A stretch of DNA of 64,000 bases from Agarivorans aestuarii (GCF_019670125.1 NZ_AP023033.1:3745501-3809500), one strand, 5' to 3'. Positions 9,550 through 19,915 are shown, numbered from the stretch's first letter. Made by a program: numbers and translations. The notes: generated by a model not told the origin, from the letters alone.

Positions 9550-10815
9550 ATGGAAATTCTTGCAACTTACGGCACTACGCTGATTGTTATTGCGGCCGTT
9601 TTTGGCTTTGTTATGGCATGGGGTATTGGTGCCAACGACGTAGCCAACGCTATGGGTACGTCGGTAGGCTCTAACGCTATTACTATTAAACAAGCGATCA
9701 TTATCGCGATGATCTTTGAGTTCGCTGGTGCGTATTTGGCCGGTGGTGCAGTAACCAATACTGTACGTAAAGGCATCATTGATTCTGGCGCCTTTGTTAA
9801 TACTCCCGAGCTATTAGTATTCGGTATGATTGCCGCACTACTTGCTGCTGGTACTTGGCTATTAATTGCCTCTTACAACGGCTGGCCGGTATCTACTACT
9901 CACTCTATTATCGGCGCCATTGTTGGTTTTGCTGCAGTAGGCGTAGGCACCGAAGCAGTAGAGTGGGCTAAAGTGGGCGGCATTGTAGGTAGTTGGGTAA
10001 TTACCCCGGCTATTTCAGGTGTATTTGCTTACTTAATCTTTGTTAGTGCCCAAAAGCTCATCTTTGAACATGACAACCCACTAGAAGCTGCTAAGCGCTA
10101 CGTACCGGGTTATATGTTCCTCGCTGGCTTTATGATGGCACTGGTTACCATTAAGAAGGGCCTTAAGCACATTGGCTTAGAGTTAAGCAGTGTAGAAGGT
10201 TACGTTTGGGCTGTAGCTATTGGCGTACTGGTTGCGCTGGTAGGTAAAGTAATTATTAGCCGCTTGAAAATTGACCCTAAAGCTGACCGTCAAATGCACT
10301 ACACCAACGTAGAAAAAGTATTTGCGGTATTAATGGTAATCACTGCTTGTTGTATGGCCTTCGCCCACGGTTCAAACGACGTAGCTAACGCAATCGGTCC
10401 TTTGGCTGCGGTAGTTAGCGTAGTAAGCAACAACGGTGAAATTGGCGCTAAAGCGACCCTAGCTTGGTGGATTTTACCACTAGGTGGTTTAGGTATTGTG
10501 GCCGGTTTGGCATTGTTTGGTCACCGCGTTATTGCCACTATTGGTAAAGGTATTACTCACCTTACACCTAGCCGTGGTTTTGCCGCAGAACTTGCTGCAG
10601 CAACCACCGTAGTTGTAGCCTCTGGTACTGGCTTGCCAATCTCTACTACTCAAACCCTAGTGGGTGCGGTATTAGGTGTGGGTATGGCGCGTGGTATTGC
10701 CGCACTTAACCTCGGTGTAGTACGTAGTATTGTAGTATCTTGGGTAGTAACGCTACCGGCTGGTGCAGCACTATCTATCGTGTTCTACTACATTATGTTG
10801 GCTATTTTTAACTAG
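9550..10815 (+). CDS. pit: Low-affinity inorganic phosphate transporter, Pit family
   Basis: Inner-membrane permease of 421 aa with about ten to twelve helices, importing metal-phosphate with protons. The two inverted-repeat halves each carry the PiT signature: GANDVANAMGTSVGS near residue 27 and GSNDVANAIGPLAAV near residue 275. Later blocks PVSTTHSIIGA and PISTTQTLVGAVLG also repeat, which shows the internal duplication well. It is the second gene of the DUF47-pit operon. A hairpin follows the stop. Confidence 0.95.
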   Translation: MEILATYGTTLIVIAAVFGFVMAWGIGANDVANAMGTSVGSNAITIKQAIIIAMIFEFAGAYLAGGAVTNTVRKGIIDSGAFVNTPELLVFGMIAALLAAGTWLLIASYNGWPVSTTHSIIGAIVGFAAVGVGTEAVEWAKVGGIVGSWVITPAISGVFAYLIFVSAQKLIFEHDNPLEAAKRYVPGYMFLAGFMMALVTIKKGLKHIGLELSSVEGYVWAVAIGVLVALVGKVIISRLKIDPKADRQMHYTNVEKVFAVLMVITACCMAFAHGSNDVANAIGPLAAVVSVVSNNGEIGAKATLAWWILPLGGLGIVAGLALFGHRVIATIGKGITHLTPSRGFAAELAAATTVVVASGTGLPISTTQTLVGAVLGVGMARGIAALNLGVVRSIVVSWVVTLPAGAALSIVFYYIMLAIFN

Positions 10816-10850
10816 TACAGCGCTAAACTAGTTAACTTTACTCACATTAA

Positions 10851-10884
10851 CAACGTTGCTGGTTGAGACTAGCAACGTTGTTTC
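10851..10884 (+). terminator. Hairpin after pit
   Basis: CAACGTTGCT (10851-10860) pairs exactly with AGCAACGTTG (10871-10880), with a 10-nt loop, followed by TTTCG. The stem is perfect but the T-run is short, so it is a probable terminator of the phosphate operon. Confidence 0.6.
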
Positions 10885-10925
10885 GTACACTAACGGCGAA
10901 ACTATTCTAAATAAAGAGATACGCC

Positions 10926-11537
10926 GTGATTGTCAGAACCTTATCTGCTGCTTTTTTATCGCTTGCCCTCGCCTTTCCTGCTCTTGCTCAAACTCGTTAC
11001 ATCTCTGATGACTTATATGTCTTCATGCATTCAGGTCCTAGCAACCAATTTCGTATTGTGGGTAGTGTAAACGCGGGTACCAAAATCAATCAGGTTGAAT
11101 TCAACCAAGAAAATAAATACGCCAAAATTGTGCTAGAAGGCGGCCGTGAAGGTTGGGTTGAAGCTAAATACCTAAACCGTTCTCCGGGTTTAGCCACGCA
11201 ATTAGAGCAAGTAAAAAGCCAGTTAGAAAAAAGCCAAACGGCGCTTAAGCAACAACAGCAAGACAGTGGTACGGCCTCTGCTGAGCAAGCTGAAAAAATT
11301 AATGCCCAACAACAGCAAATAGAACAACTTCAGCTTACTAACGATCAGTTAAACGAACAGCTAACTCAAATCAGCCAGCAAAATAATGCTATTCAAAACG
11401 AATTAGACACCAAAGATGAAGCCGTGCAAATGCAATGGTTTATGCGTGGTGCTGGTGTAGCGGGTATTGGTTTAATTCTGGGTATCTTGCTGCCAATGAT
11501 CCCACGCCGCAAAAAACGTGATAATCAGTGGATGTAA
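10926..11537 (+). CDS. SH3-domain membrane protein (YgiM / TIGR04211 type)
   Basis: Envelope protein of 203 aa. It has a signal peptide (residues 1-21, ending ALAQ), an SH3b domain (about 24-90, with YISDDLYVFMHSGPSNQFRI), a Gln-rich coiled coil (about 95-165), one transmembrane helix (about 172-192) and a short basic tail. This is the YgiM architecture, and in E. coli ygiM also sits next to cca. Function is unknown. The start is GTG at 10926, which gives the full signal peptide. Confidence 0.87.
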   Translation: MIVRTLSAAFLSLALAFPALAQTRYISDDLYVFMHSGPSNQFRIVGSVNAGTKINQVEFNQENKYAKIVLEGGREGWVEAKYLNRSPGLATQLEQVKSQLEKSQTALKQQQQDSGTASAEQAEKINAQQQQIEQLQLTNDQLNEQLTQISQQNNAIQNELDTKDEAVQMQWFMRGAGVAGIGLILGILLPMIPRRKKRDNQWM

Positions 11538-11557
11538 TCATTGCTATTTTCCCCATT

Positions 11558-11584
11558 AAAAAAGGCGCTTAGTGCGCCTTTTTT
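11558..11584. terminator. Bidirectional terminator after the SH3 gene
   Basis: The stem AAAAAAGGCGC (11558-11568) pairs with GCGCCTTTTTT (11574-11584) around a 5-nt loop. It has T-runs in both directions and lies between convergent genes, so it can serve ygiM-like (+) and gspB (-). Confidence 0.85.
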
Positions 11585-11602
11585 GTTAGCCCCACTTTTT
11601 TG

Positions 11603-12409
11603 TTAACCCCAATCTGACAAAGCGTTGAGTCGACATAAGTTACCTGCTACCCGCAGCACAATGTCATCAAGACGAATCGCCACCAACTCAATGTTTTTGG
11701 TAACAAAGTCGCCCTCAACTAATTCTTTATCATTAAGGGTGACATAACGACGATTAGGATCTGAAGAGAATACATGTGAGTTAAAGGTTATAGCCGGTAC
11801 CAATTTTTGCACCTCTGGGTCGAGCGCCCCAACCATGGGTGCGTCGTCATAGTTACTAGGGTCAAGTTCCTCATCCCAACTTAAGGTATTGGTTGCTTGT
11901 ACAGCCGCAGCAAAACGCTGCTCTAAGCCCTTTTCTTCTGTTGAACTAGACTCAGCAGACGCTGACTGCGGCTCTGGCTTACTGGCTACTACAGAAGAAC
12001 TGGAGTTTGACCTAGCCACTGGCTCAGCCGCTTGATACTGCGGAATAGGCGCATTTAATAAAGTTTCAAACTGCTTTTGGCGCAGCGCTAGTAAATCAAC
12101 CTTTTCTAGCCCTTCTAATTGAGGCAAGGCTAAGATCTCTATTTCTAAGTCAGGTTCAACCACCCGAGAAACCCGCATTATTGGTTTGGTTTCTAGCTCT
12201 TTAGTCACTGGCTGAATCGCTGCCTCCACTTTAGGCGGCGCAGTATCCTTGGTTGATTGCTGCCACAGCCAAAAACCGCCAGCGCCTAAAGATAAAGTCA
12301 GTACCGAACTTAGCACTGCGGTTAATATCGGATTAACTGAAGAAGGCGCAACTAAAGCAACTGCTTCGTTTGGCTGACTACGGCGCTGTGCGTCTAAAAT
12401 ACTGGACAT
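11603..12409 (-). CDS. gspB: General secretion pathway protein GspB
   Basis: Inner-membrane partner of GspA, 268 aa. One N-terminal membrane helix (about residues 27-50) is followed by a Pro/Ser/Glu-rich periplasmic linker and a C-terminal T2SS GspB domain (about 205-268) containing ITFNSHVFSSDPNRRYVTLN. In Aeromonas and Vibrio, GspA-GspB helps to insert the type II secretin through peptidoglycan. Its start overlaps the gspA stop by one base (TAATG). T2SS substrates are plausible here because the window encodes a GlyGly-CTERM laminarinase. Confidence 0.88.
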   Translation of the reverse strand: MSSILDAQRRSQPNEAVALVAPSSVNPILTAVLSSVLTLSLGAGGFWLWQQSTKDTAPPKVEAAIQPVTKELETKPIMRVSRVVEPDLEIEILALPQLEGLEKVDLLALRQKQFETLLNAPIPQYQAAEPVARSNSSSSVVASKPEPQSASAESSSTEEKGLEQRFAAAVQATNTLSWDEELDPSNYDDAPMVGALDPEVQKLVPAITFNSHVFSSDPNRRYVTLNDKELVEGDFVTKNIELVAIRLDDIVLRVAGNLCRLNALSDWG

Positions 12410-14034
12410 TAGTTCAACTCCTGCAAGCGCGGTTGATCAACATAAATCTGTTGGTTAAGACGCAATAAAGTAAACACACCAGCTATACCATCGGCACTTA
12501 GACGATTTTGTTGCTGGAACTGCTGCACTTGGCGGCTTAACTGGGCATCAAAGCTAAAGGTTTTACGTGGACGCTGTCCTTGAATCAACGACAAACTTTG
12601 CTCTAGCCAATAAACCGCTTCGCCTTGGTTGCCTTGCTTAAGCACCCCAGTAAAGCCTGGGGGTTGCTTCCAGAGTACTTGAAACTCACCGCTCCAACGT
12701 TGCCCAAACCAAGATCGGCTAACCATAATTGCGCGGTCACCCATCCATAATTCTAATTTAGGCCCCCAATGGCGCACCACCGCATAAAAATAATGGCCAT
12801 CTTCTTCTAACTCAACCACCGCGGGAAGGTTTACTTCACGCAATGCCCGCTCGCCGCCAGTAAGGTTTAAACAATATAAGTTTAAGCTGGTCACCAAGTT
12901 ACAGTTTGCTTGCGCATTCGCCACATCGTAACCCCAAGTGCGTAGCAATAATTGCCAAGAGCGTGCTGGCAAACTGTTGTTCGCGCGCAGTTGCTGCCAC
13001 TCTTGTTTAATTGCTTGAATATCATCTTGGCTTGGTTCTACCAGCACTGGCTCAACAGCTACGATTTCCACTTCAGGTTCTTCAACGGTAGGAACAGCAG
13101 CGACTTCTGGGCTTGTTTCTGCAAGCTTGGCGGGTTGCTGCAAGATAAACCAGGCCATCACGATTAAACACCCTAACAAGGCACCACTTAGTACATAGTT
13201 AAGATTAATACCTTGTGCTTTCGGCTCGCCAAGGGCCACCTCTTCAATCGCTTGATTAAGCGCCTTTTTATCCACCTGCATTTGGTCACGACCATAGGCT
13301 GCTAACAAAGCACGATCGCATAGCAAGTTAATAACACGCGGAATACCATCAGCAGCTTTAAATAATTGTTTAATTACCGCAGGAGCAAATAATGGTCGCT
13401 CACACCCTGCCACCATTAAACGGTGGCGCACGTAAACTTCTACTTCATTTACCGTTAATGGTAACAAATGGTAACGGGCAGTAATTCGCTGCGCCAGCTG
13501 ACGCAAAATTGGCTGCTTTAGCTTTTGTTGTAGTTCGGGTTGGCCAATTAATACCACCCGCAATAACTTGCGTGTATCGGTTTCAAAATTGGTTAATAGT
13601 CGCAGTTGCTCGAGGACTTCTACCGACAAGTGCTGAGCTTCATCAATTAGCAGCATGGTATTGCCGCCTTGGAAATGGTTCTCTAACAAGCGCTTACGAA
13701 TCGCGTCACCAAAGTCTTTAACACTAAAGGAATCGCGGTCGTATTCAATGCTAAGCTCATCACACACAGTAGCTAATAACTCTAGCTCGGTAAGGCTAGG
13801 GTTTAATACCAAGGCAACTTGGGTGTTTTCTGGTACCTGTTTAAGTAAGGCGCGCGACACGGTGGTTTTACCGGTACCAACCTCACCGGTAAGCAGAACA
13901 AAGCCGCCAGTCTCACCCAAACCAAAAGTAAGGTGAGCTAAGGCTTCTTTATGCCGCTCGCTCATAAACAAGAAATCAGGGTTTGGCGCTATCGAAAAGG
14001 GACTTTCCGTTAAGCCAAAATAATCCAAATACAT
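12409..14034 (-). CDS. gspA: General secretion pathway ATPase GspA (ExeA-like)
   Basis: Membrane AAA ATPase of 541 aa. The cytoplasmic ATPase (about 1-265) has Walker A GEVGTGKTT and Walker B LLIDEAQ. A transmembrane helix lies at about residues 280-298. The periplasmic part ends in a peptidoglycan-binding domain (about 465-535, with GNQGEAVYWLEQSL). This is the ExeA/GspA architecture, which remodels or binds peptidoglycan so that the T2SS secretin can assemble. It is cotranscribed with gspB. The gsp core genes are not in this window, which is usual for gspAB. Confidence 0.92.
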   Translation of the reverse strand: MYLDYFGLTESPFSIAPNPDFLFMSERHKEALAHLTFGLGETGGFVLLTGEVGTGKTTVSRALLKQVPENTQVALVLNPSLTELELLATVCDELSIEYDRDSFSVKDFGDAIRKRLLENHFQGGNTMLLIDEAQHLSVEVLEQLRLLTNFETDTRKLLRVVLIGQPELQQKLKQPILRQLAQRITARYHLLPLTVNEVEVYVRHRLMVAGCERPLFAPAVIKQLFKAADGIPRVINLLCDRALLAAYGRDQMQVDKKALNQAIEEVALGEPKAQGINLNYVLSGALLGCLIVMAWFILQQPAKLAETSPEVAAVPTVEEPEVEIVAVEPVLVEPSQDDIQAIKQEWQQLRANNSLPARSWQLLLRTWGYDVANAQANCNLVTSLNLYCLNLTGGERALREVNLPAVVELEEDGHYFYAVVRHWGPKLELWMGDRAIMVSRSWFGQRWSGEFQVLWKQPPGFTGVLKQGNQGEAVYWLEQSLSLIQGQRPRKTFSFDAQLSRQVQQFQQQNRLSADGIAGVFTLLRLNQQIYVDQPRLQELN

Positions 14035-14168
14035 TAAACCGCTATCCTTTCACCGATTATGGCTGCTACTTAATCTACAAGTCGCAATCCAAGCCCTATT
14101 GAGCATTGATAGGTGTATAATACCCCCACGCAAAGCGTTTGTGGATATTAGTTAGCGAGGAGTGATAA

Positions 14169-15410
14169 GTGGAAACCTATTTAGTCGGCGGAGCAGTACG
14201 AGATCAACTACTAGGTTTGCCAGTAAAAGACCGCGATCACGTAGTAGTTGGCGCAACTCCCGAACAAATGCTGCAGCTTGGTTACAGCCAAGTTGGTAAA
14301 GATTTCCCGGTATTTTTGCATCCACACAGTCAAGAAGAATACGCTTTGGCCCGCACTGAGCGCAAACAAGGCATCGGTTACACCGGCTTTAGTTGTGATT
14401 TTTCCGATGATATTCGCTTAGAAGACGATCTACTGCGACGCGACCTTACAGTAAATGCCATTGCCCGCGCCGAAAATGGCGATCTCATTGACCCCTATGG
14501 CGGGCAACGCGACTTAGAAGCCAAACTGTTACGCCATGTATCACCAGCTTTTGTTGAAGATCCGTTGCGAGTATTGCGAGTAGCTCGCTTTGCCGCGCGC
14601 TTTCATCATCTAGGATTTAAAGTAGCTGATGAAACCATCGAGTTAATGCGAGAAATTGCTCAATCTGGCGAATTAGCCAGCTTAACCCCAGAGCGTATTT
14701 GGCGAGAGTTAGAAAAAGCGCTGAGTAGCCAATCACCACAAGTGTTTTTTGCGGTATTGCGAGAAGCCGGCGCACTGGCTGCCCTTATTCCTGAGCTAGA
14801 CGATTTATTTGGTGTACCTGCCAGCCCCAAATGGCACCCAGAGATTGATACCGGTATTCACACCTTAATGGTGATTGAGCAAAGCGCTAAGCATGAATAC
14901 CACGAAGTGGTGCGGTTTGCCGCTTTATGCCATGACTTTGGCAAGGCCCTCACTCCCGAAGAAAAGCTACCTTCTCATCCAGGCCACGGGCCCAAGGGCG
15001 TGAAACTCATCAAAGCCTTTTGCCAACGAATAAAGGTCCCTAACGAATACCGCGATCTGGCCCTGCTAGTTGCCGAGCATCATATTACTATTCACAGCGC
15101 TTTGGAGCTTCGCCCCGAAACAGTGCTAAAGCTGTTTAACCGCTGCGATGCTTGGCGCAAGCCGCAGCGTTTTACCCAAATACTAGAAGCTGGCGTGGCC
15201 GATATTCGTGGGCGCTTAGGCTTTGAGCAACACGATTACCCGCCCTATGACTATTTGCTAGCGCAACTTGAAGTGGCCAACAGCGTGAATATTCAAGCTA
15301 TTGTGCAACAAGGCTTTAAAGGTGAGGCAATTAGAGAACAAGTGCATCTAGCGAGGCTTAAGCTGATTAAACAAGAAAAACAGCGTTACTTGCAACAGCT
15401 TGAGCAATAA
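14169..15410 (+). CDS. cca: Multifunctional CCA tRNA nucleotidyltransferase
   Basis: Adds or repairs the 3' CCA of tRNAs. It has 413 aa, the length of the gammaproteobacterial multifunctional form. The N-terminal class II nucleotidyltransferase domain shows [13 protein letters not shown] and the metal-binding [17 protein letters not shown] and the RVARFAARF block follow. The C-terminal HD domain shows CHDFGKA (about residue 255), which gives the phosphatase and phosphodiesterase activities. The start codon is GTG at 14169, with a GAGGAG-type ribosome site upstream. Confidence 0.96.
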   Translation: METYLVGGAVRDQLLGLPVKDRDHVVVGATPEQMLQLGYSQVGKDFPVFLHPHSQEEYALARTERKQGIGYTGFSCDFSDDIRLEDDLLRRDLTVNAIARAENGDLIDPYGGQRDLEAKLLRHVSPAFVEDPLRVLRVARFAARFHHLGFKVADETIELMREIAQSGELASLTPERIWRELEKALSSQSPQVFFAVLREAGALAALIPELDDLFGVPASPKWHPEIDTGIHTLMVIEQSAKHEYHEVVRFAALCHDFGKALTPEEKLPSHPGHGPKGVKLIKAFCQRIKVPNEYRDLALLVAEHHITIHSALELRPETVLKLFNRCDAWRKPQRFTQILEAGVADIRGRLGFEQHDYPPYDYLLAQLEVANSVNIQAIVQQGFKGEAIREQVHLARLKLIKQEKQRYLQQLEQ

Positions 15411-15434
15411 CTTAATCAGGCGCTAAGCAAAATA

Positions 15435-15460
15435 AAAAGCACGCCAATTAGCGTGCTTTT
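15435..15460. terminator. Bidirectional terminator between cca and uppP
   Basis: AAAAGCACGC (15435-15444) pairs with GCGTGCTTTT (15451-15460) around a 6-nt loop, with further Ts at 15461-15462. It lies between convergent genes and has a U-run on both strands. Confidence 0.88.
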
Positions 15461-15481
15461 TTGGTTCTAGCGCAAAGAGGT

Positions 15482-16282
15482 TTAACTTAAGGCCAAAAAG
15501 GCAAATAAAGTAATTCCCAACACCATGCGGTAGATAACAAATGGCTTCATGCCAACCTTGTTCACCCACTTAATAAACAGGTGGATACAAGAATAAGCAC
15601 TGATAAACGACACCAATATACCTAGCGACATAGCAGACCAATCAATATCAACCGGATTATCAGCCATGTCTTTGCCCATAAGTACACAAGCACCAACAAT
15701 TACCGGAATAGACATTAAGAAGGAAAAGCGAGCAGCTGCTTCACGGGTTAGACCCAGCATTAAGCCAGCGGTAATGGTTATACCGCTACGCGATGTTCCA
15801 GGAATAATGGCAATGGCTTGGGCAACACCCACAAACAGAGCTTGTTTCCAGCCAATTTTATACTCATCGTGCACGAGCTTCGCTTGAGAGTCGGCCCACC
15901 ATAACAAGCCACCAAACACGATGGTGGTGGTTGCAATCACGTAAGCCGAACGCAAGTACTCTTCAATCATCGATTTAAACAAACCGCCAAACAATACCGC
16001 AGGAATGGTGGCTAATATAATTAACCAAGCTAGCACTGCTTCGGGGCTGCGATTACCGGCAAAGGAGCCTAGCCAAGCCTTTAGCATTGCCCATACTTCT
16101 TTTCTAAAGTACCCCAGCACAGCAAACAAACTACCTACGTGCACGGCTACGTCAAAAGCGATGCCTTGATCATCCCAACCAAAGATTTGCGAAGGTAAGA
16201 TTAAATGGGCTGAACTGGAAATTGGTAAAAACTCGGTCAAACCTTGGATCAAAGCCAAAAAAATGGTCTCGAATGTACTCAT
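15482..16282 (-). CDS. uppP: Undecaprenyl-diphosphatase
   Basis: Integral membrane enzyme of 266 aa, about eight helices, that dephosphorylates C55-PP and so recycles the lipid carrier for peptidoglycan and LPS. Family motifs are intact: the [14 protein letters not shown] block near residue 14 (catalytic Glu region) and [10 protein letters not shown] near residue 160. Overexpression in other bacteria gives bacitracin tolerance (bacA). It is 24 bp downstream of the folK stop region and read in the same direction, so it may belong to a folB-folK-uppP transcript. Confidence 0.95.
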   Translation of the reverse strand: MSTFETIFLALIQGLTEFLPISSSAHLILPSQIFGWDDQGIAFDVAVHVGSLFAVLGYFRKEVWAMLKAWLGSFAGNRSPEAVLAWLIILATIPAVLFGGLFKSMIEEYLRSAYVIATTTIVFGGLLWWADSQAKLVHDEYKIGWKQALFVGVAQAIAIIPGTSRSGITITAGLMLGLTREAAARFSFLMSIPVIVGACVLMGKDMADNPVDIDWSAMSLGILVSFISAYSCIHLFIKWVNKVGMKPFVIYRMVLGITLFAFLALS

Positions 16283-16306
16283 TCTTGGTTCCTTGCTGCT
16301 AAAAAA

Positions 16307-16795
16307 TTATAAATTGAAACTCTCTACAAGAGTGAGCGCTTGGCTACTATGATCAAAATCTTGCCATAGTTGCGTGTAAGTTTGATGAAGTGTTGGATGT
16401 ATCAATTCGCCAGCAATATCTGCCAGTGGCTTTAATACAAAGGCACTCTTACTTATCTCGGCTCTGGGTAATACACAGGGTGAATCTACCACTAAGTGGT
16501 TATATAAAAGGATATCGATATCTAGCGTTCGTGACGAGTACTTTTGTGCATCCATTGCTCGCCCATGTTCAAATTCAATCCGTTTGATCGCCTCAAACAC
16601 CGCTTGCAACGATAAGGGGCTAGTAAACTTAGCCACTAAATTGTAAAACGCAGGCCCATCAAATCCCAAGGCCGGGCTTTCGTAAACAGGGCTTAGGCTT
16701 AACTCGCCAAACTGCTCGCGTAAGGCCGCCACTCCCTGACGAATGTATTGCTCGCGCTCAATATTACTGCCAATACCTACAAAGATATCGGCCAT
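16307..16795 (-). CDS. folK: 2-amino-4-hydroxy-6-hydroxymethyldihydropteridine pyrophosphokinase
   Basis: Folate biosynthesis kinase of 162 aa that moves pyrophosphate from ATP to the pterin alcohol. The N-terminus (FVGIGSNIEREQYI) and the metal-binding segment SSRTLDIDILLYN with D-x-D are typical, as is LPRAEISKSAFVLKPLADIA. The start ATG at 16795 shares its A with the folB stop codon (TAATG), which implies translational coupling to the preceding enzyme of the same pathway. Confidence 0.95.
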   Translation of the reverse strand: MADIFVGIGSNIEREQYIRQGVAALREQFGELSLSPVYESPALGFDGPAFYNLVAKFTSPLSLQAVFEAIKRIEFEHGRAMDAQKYSSRTLDIDILLYNHLVVDSPCVLPRAEISKSAFVLKPLADIAGELIHPTLHQTYTQLWQDFDHSSQALTLVESFNL

Positions 16796-17160
16796 TACGA
16801 AAGGTAATCCTTTTGCTCGCGCTGGATTTGTACACCAACATTGCTGGCAAAAGGCACCGCACCGGGTTTATTAATGGTGACTTTTATCCACGGCACAGAA
16901 AACTGTTGAATCACCAAGCTCGCCACTTTTTCAGCTACCGTTTCAACTAATTCGTGGGCTTGCCCAGTCACTAAGTCGCTCACCGCTTGGCTTACCGAAG
17001 CATAATCCAAGGCAAGTGACAGATCGTCGCTTTGGGCGGCAGGCTTGTTATCCCACGCCATTTCTAGATCGATAAGCAACTTTTGCTTAATCTCTTTTTC
17101 CCACTCGTAAGCACCGATGGTGGCTAATACGGTGAGATCTTTAATAAATACTTTATCCAT
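16795..17160 (-). CDS. folB: Dihydroneopterin aldolase
   Basis: Folate pathway enzyme that cleaves dihydroneopterin to the substrate of FolK. I start it at the ATG at 17160 (MDKVFIKDLTVLATIGAYEW), giving 121 aa, the family length. A longer frame to 17253 adds 31 residues absent from the family. GAYEWEKEIKQ contains the usual substrate-binding region, and VKVTINKPGAV-like ending is present as IKVTINKPGAVPFASNVGV. folB and folK overlap by one base and act consecutively. Confidence 0.95.
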   Translation of the reverse strand: MDKVFIKDLTVLATIGAYEWEKEIKQKLLIDLEMAWDNKPAAQSDDLSLALDYASVSQAVSDLVTGQAHELVETVAEKVASLVIQQFSVPWIKVTINKPGAVPFASNVGVQIQREQKDYLS

Positions 17161-17283
17161 AATTCTGGCTGCTGTGCTGCAAACGTGCTTATTAGCCTTA
17201 GCTAAAAAAACAGCGTATGATTTGATCTTTGAGAGAGCGCGATAATACCGCAATTCAGCAATTGGTGGAATGCTTCTAAGCTA

Positions 17284-17877
17284 ATGGGTTTACTCGGTTT
17301 ATTTTTTATTACGGCGGCTTATTTGCTGGGTTCTATATCCAGCGCCGTACTAATATGCCGAATTTATCGCTTACCCGACCCTCGCCAACACGGCTCAAAC
17401 AACCCCGGCGCCACCAACGTTTACCGCATAGGCGGCAAAATTCCCGCAGCATTAGTACTGGTGTGTGACCTACTAAAAGGCATGGTGCCAGTTTGGCTGG
17501 GCTATTACGTTGGCCTAGCGCCTATTGTTTTAGGCTTTGTCGGCATAGCCGCATGTTTAGGCCACATGTACCCCATCTTTTTTCACTTTGAAGGCGGGAA
17601 AGGCGTAGCTACAGCCTTAGGCGGCGTACTACCCATTGGCTTAGACTTAGCCGCCTTGCTGATAGTCACCTGGATTATTACCTTAAAACTGCGTGGTTAT
17701 TCCTCTTTGGCGGCCATAGTGAGTGTAAGCCTCGCACCTTTATATACTTGGCTCATTAAACCAGAGTACACCTTGCCAGTCGCCATGCTGGCCTGCCTGA
17801 TTATTATCCGCCACCAAAGCAATATTAGTCGCCTACGCAACCACACCGAAAGCAAAGTAGTAAACAAAGACCAATAA
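17284..17877 (+). CDS. plsY: Glycerol-3-phosphate acyltransferase PlsY
   Basis: Inner-membrane enzyme of 197 aa that uses acyl-phosphate to acylate glycerol-3-phosphate, the first step of phospholipid synthesis. About five helices are visible. The three PlsY motifs are present: [11 protein letters not shown], the glycine-rich [13 protein letters not shown], and [13 protein letters not shown]. It is divergent from folB, the order also found in E. coli (ygiH next to folB and ygjD). Confidence 0.95.
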   Translation: MGLLGLFFITAAYLLGSISSAVLICRIYRLPDPRQHGSNNPGATNVYRIGGKIPAALVLVCDLLKGMVPVWLGYYVGLAPIVLGFVGIAACLGHMYPIFFHFEGGKGVATALGGVLPIGLDLAALLIVTWIITLKLRGYSSLAAIVSVSLAPLYTWLIKPEYTLPVAMLACLIIIRHQSNISRLRNHTESKVVNKDQ

Positions 17878-17879
17878 AA

Positions 17880-17900
17880 AAGCGCCTCATCTGGGCGCTT
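17880..17900 (-). terminator. Terminator of tsaD
   Basis: AAGCGCC (17880-17886) pairs with GGCGCTT (17894-17900). On the minus strand the stem is followed by a run of T (complement of 17875-17881), so it ends tsaD. It can also act against plsY transcription from the other side. Confidence 0.75.
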
Positions 17901-17908
17901 GAATCTAA

Positions 17909-18931
17909 CTACATCACTTTAGCCGGCGGCAGCTCATCAAGCGGCCAACGAGGCATCGCTTTTACTGATAAACCTTCGGTTTGCCCCGCCTTAAAACGCT
18001 GCATGCCAGCGTAGGCAATCATAGCGCCGTTATCGGTACAAAATTCTGGACGAGGATAAAACACCTTTCCGCCTCGCGACTCCAATAACTCACCCAACTG
18101 CTCACGTAGTGACTTATTGGCACTCACACCGCCAGCAATCACCAAGCGCTTCAAGCCAGTTTGCTTTAAAGCGCGACGGCACTTAATGATCAAGGTCTCG
18201 ACTAAAGCTTGTTGAAAAGCCAAAGCAATATCAGCCTGAGTTTGCTCATCTTTGCCTTCCGCATCAATGGTGTTTTTAGCAAAGGTTTTAAGGCCGGAAA
18301 AGCTCATATCTAAACCAGGACGATCAGTCATCGGCCTAGGAAAAGTAAAGCGGCCTGGTGTGCCCTTTTCAGCCAAACGGCTTAGAGCTGGGCCACCTGG
18401 GTAATCTAAACCTAATAGCTTGGCGGTTTTATCAAAGGCTTCACCGGCTGCATCATCAATAGACTCACCAAGAATTTGATATTCGCCAATGCCGTCCACT
18501 TCTACTAATAGAGTATGGCCACCGGAAACTAACAAGGCTAAAAATGGAAACTCCGGTGGATTGTCTTCCAACATTGGGGCTAGCAAGTGCCCTTCCATAT
18601 GGTGAACCGGCACAGCAGGCTTATTCCACGCCATCGCTATACTGCGCGCTGTAAGCGAGCCCACTAACAAGGCCCCAACTAAACCCGGACCAGCAGTGTA
18701 AGTAACTGCATCTATGTCTTCGGGGCTGCAATTGGCTTCAGCCATTGCCTCTTTTATTAGCGGAATGGTTTTACGAATATGGTCACGCGAGGCTAACTCG
18801 GGCACCACACCACCATAATCGGCATGCAGCTTAACCTGGCTGTAAAGAACATCGGCCAATAAACCTTGTTGGTCATCATAAATGGCCACGCCCGTTTCAT
18901 CACACGACGTTTCAATACCTAGTACACGCAT
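17909..18931 (-). CDS. tsaD: tRNA N6-threonylcarbamoyladenosine transferase subunit TsaD
   Basis: Catalytic subunit (340 aa) of the complex that makes t6A37 in ANN-decoding tRNAs, working with TsaB, TsaE and TsaC elsewhere. ASKHA fold: [12 protein letters not shown] at the N-terminus, [10 protein letters not shown] metal-binding histidines near residue 111, LVSGGHT, and [11 protein letters not shown] near residue 270. It is divergent from rpsU over 221 bp, the same arrangement as in E. coli. Confidence 0.97.
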   Translation of the reverse strand: MRVLGIETSCDETGVAIYDDQQGLLADVLYSQVKLHADYGGVVPELASRDHIRKTIPLIKEAMAEANCSPEDIDAVTYTAGPGLVGALLVGSLTARSIAMAWNKPAVPVHHMEGHLLAPMLEDNPPEFPFLALLVSGGHTLLVEVDGIGEYQILGESIDDAAGEAFDKTAKLLGLDYPGGPALSRLAEKGTPGRFTFPRPMTDRPGLDMSFSGLKTFAKNTIDAEGKDEQTQADIALAFQQALVETLIIKCRRALKQTGLKRLVIAGGVSANKSLREQLGELLESRGGKVFYPRPEFCTDNGAMIAYAGMQRFKAGQTEGLSVKAMPRWPLDELPPAKVM

Positions 18932-19053
18932 AATCTTGCTTTTCCTGCTTAGTTACTGGCTTAAAAATAGGTGTTTTTAATGCTTAAGCCCGCTTAAAAT
19001 CGCAGCTATATTACTTGCTAGCGGCTTATTTCACCAGAGGATTACAAATAGGC

Positions 19054-19368
<315 letters not shown>

Positions 19369-19384
19369 GCGCTGTTAATAACCT

Positions 19385-19828
19385 ATGTCATTAAAAGCAA
19401 CCTTACAAGATGAGCAAAAAGCAGCAATGCGCGCCAAAGACAAGTTTCGTCTTGGCACACTGCGTATGTTGCTTGCGGCTGTTAAACAGGTAGAAATTGA
19501 CGAGCGCATTACTTTAGATGATGACCAGATCCTGAGCATCATTGTTAAACAAGTAAAACAGCGTAAAGACGCAGCTGAACAATTTACAGCAGCCGAACGT
19601 CAAGACTTAGCTGATAAAGAACTTGCCGAGATTGAAATCTTGGAAGCGTTCCTTCCTCAAGCGCTTAGCGAACAAGAAGTGGCTTCGTTAATCGAAGCAG
19701 CTATTGCTCAAACAGGCGCTGCAGGAATGCAAGATATGGGTAAAGTGATGGGCATCCTGAAACCTCAGGTACAAGGCCGTGCAGACATGGGTGCTATTAG
19801 CGCCGCTGTTCGCAGTAAACTAGCCTAA
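19385..19828 (+). CDS. GatB/YqeY domain protein
   Basis: Cytoplasmic protein of 147 aa related to the tail domain of the GatB amidotransferase subunit. The family may act in tRNA-linked amidation or Asn/Gln metabolism, but its role is not proven. Features are MLLAAVKQVEIDER and the C-terminal GMQDMGKVMGILKPQVQGRA (the GatB-like tRNA-binding helix region). It lies 16 bp after rpsU, an insertion in the rpsU-dnaG spacing shared by many gammaproteobacteria outside the enterics. Confidence 0.92.
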   Translation: MSLKATLQDEQKAAMRAKDKFRLGTLRMLLAAVKQVEIDERITLDDDQILSIIVKQVKQRKDAAEQFTAAERQDLADKELAEIEILEAFLPQALSEQEVASLIEAAIAQTGAAGMQDMGKVMGILKPQVQGRADMGAISAAVRSKLA

Positions 19829-19849
19829 GCTCGTCCCTTAGAATACTCG

Positions 19850-19892
19850 AACAAGCCGTGTTCTCATTGAGTTCACGGCTTGTTTGTTTTTA
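19850..19892 (+). terminator. Internal terminator between yqeY and dnaG
   Basis: ACAAGCCGTG (19851-19860) pairs with CACGGCTTGT (19874-19883), followed by TTGTTTTTAAA. E. coli also has a terminator between rpsU and dnaG that keeps primase low relative to S21. The hairpin here probably does the same by partial read-through. Confidence 0.75.
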
Positions 19893-19915
19893 AATTTCGC
19901 TGAAGATGGTAGTGA

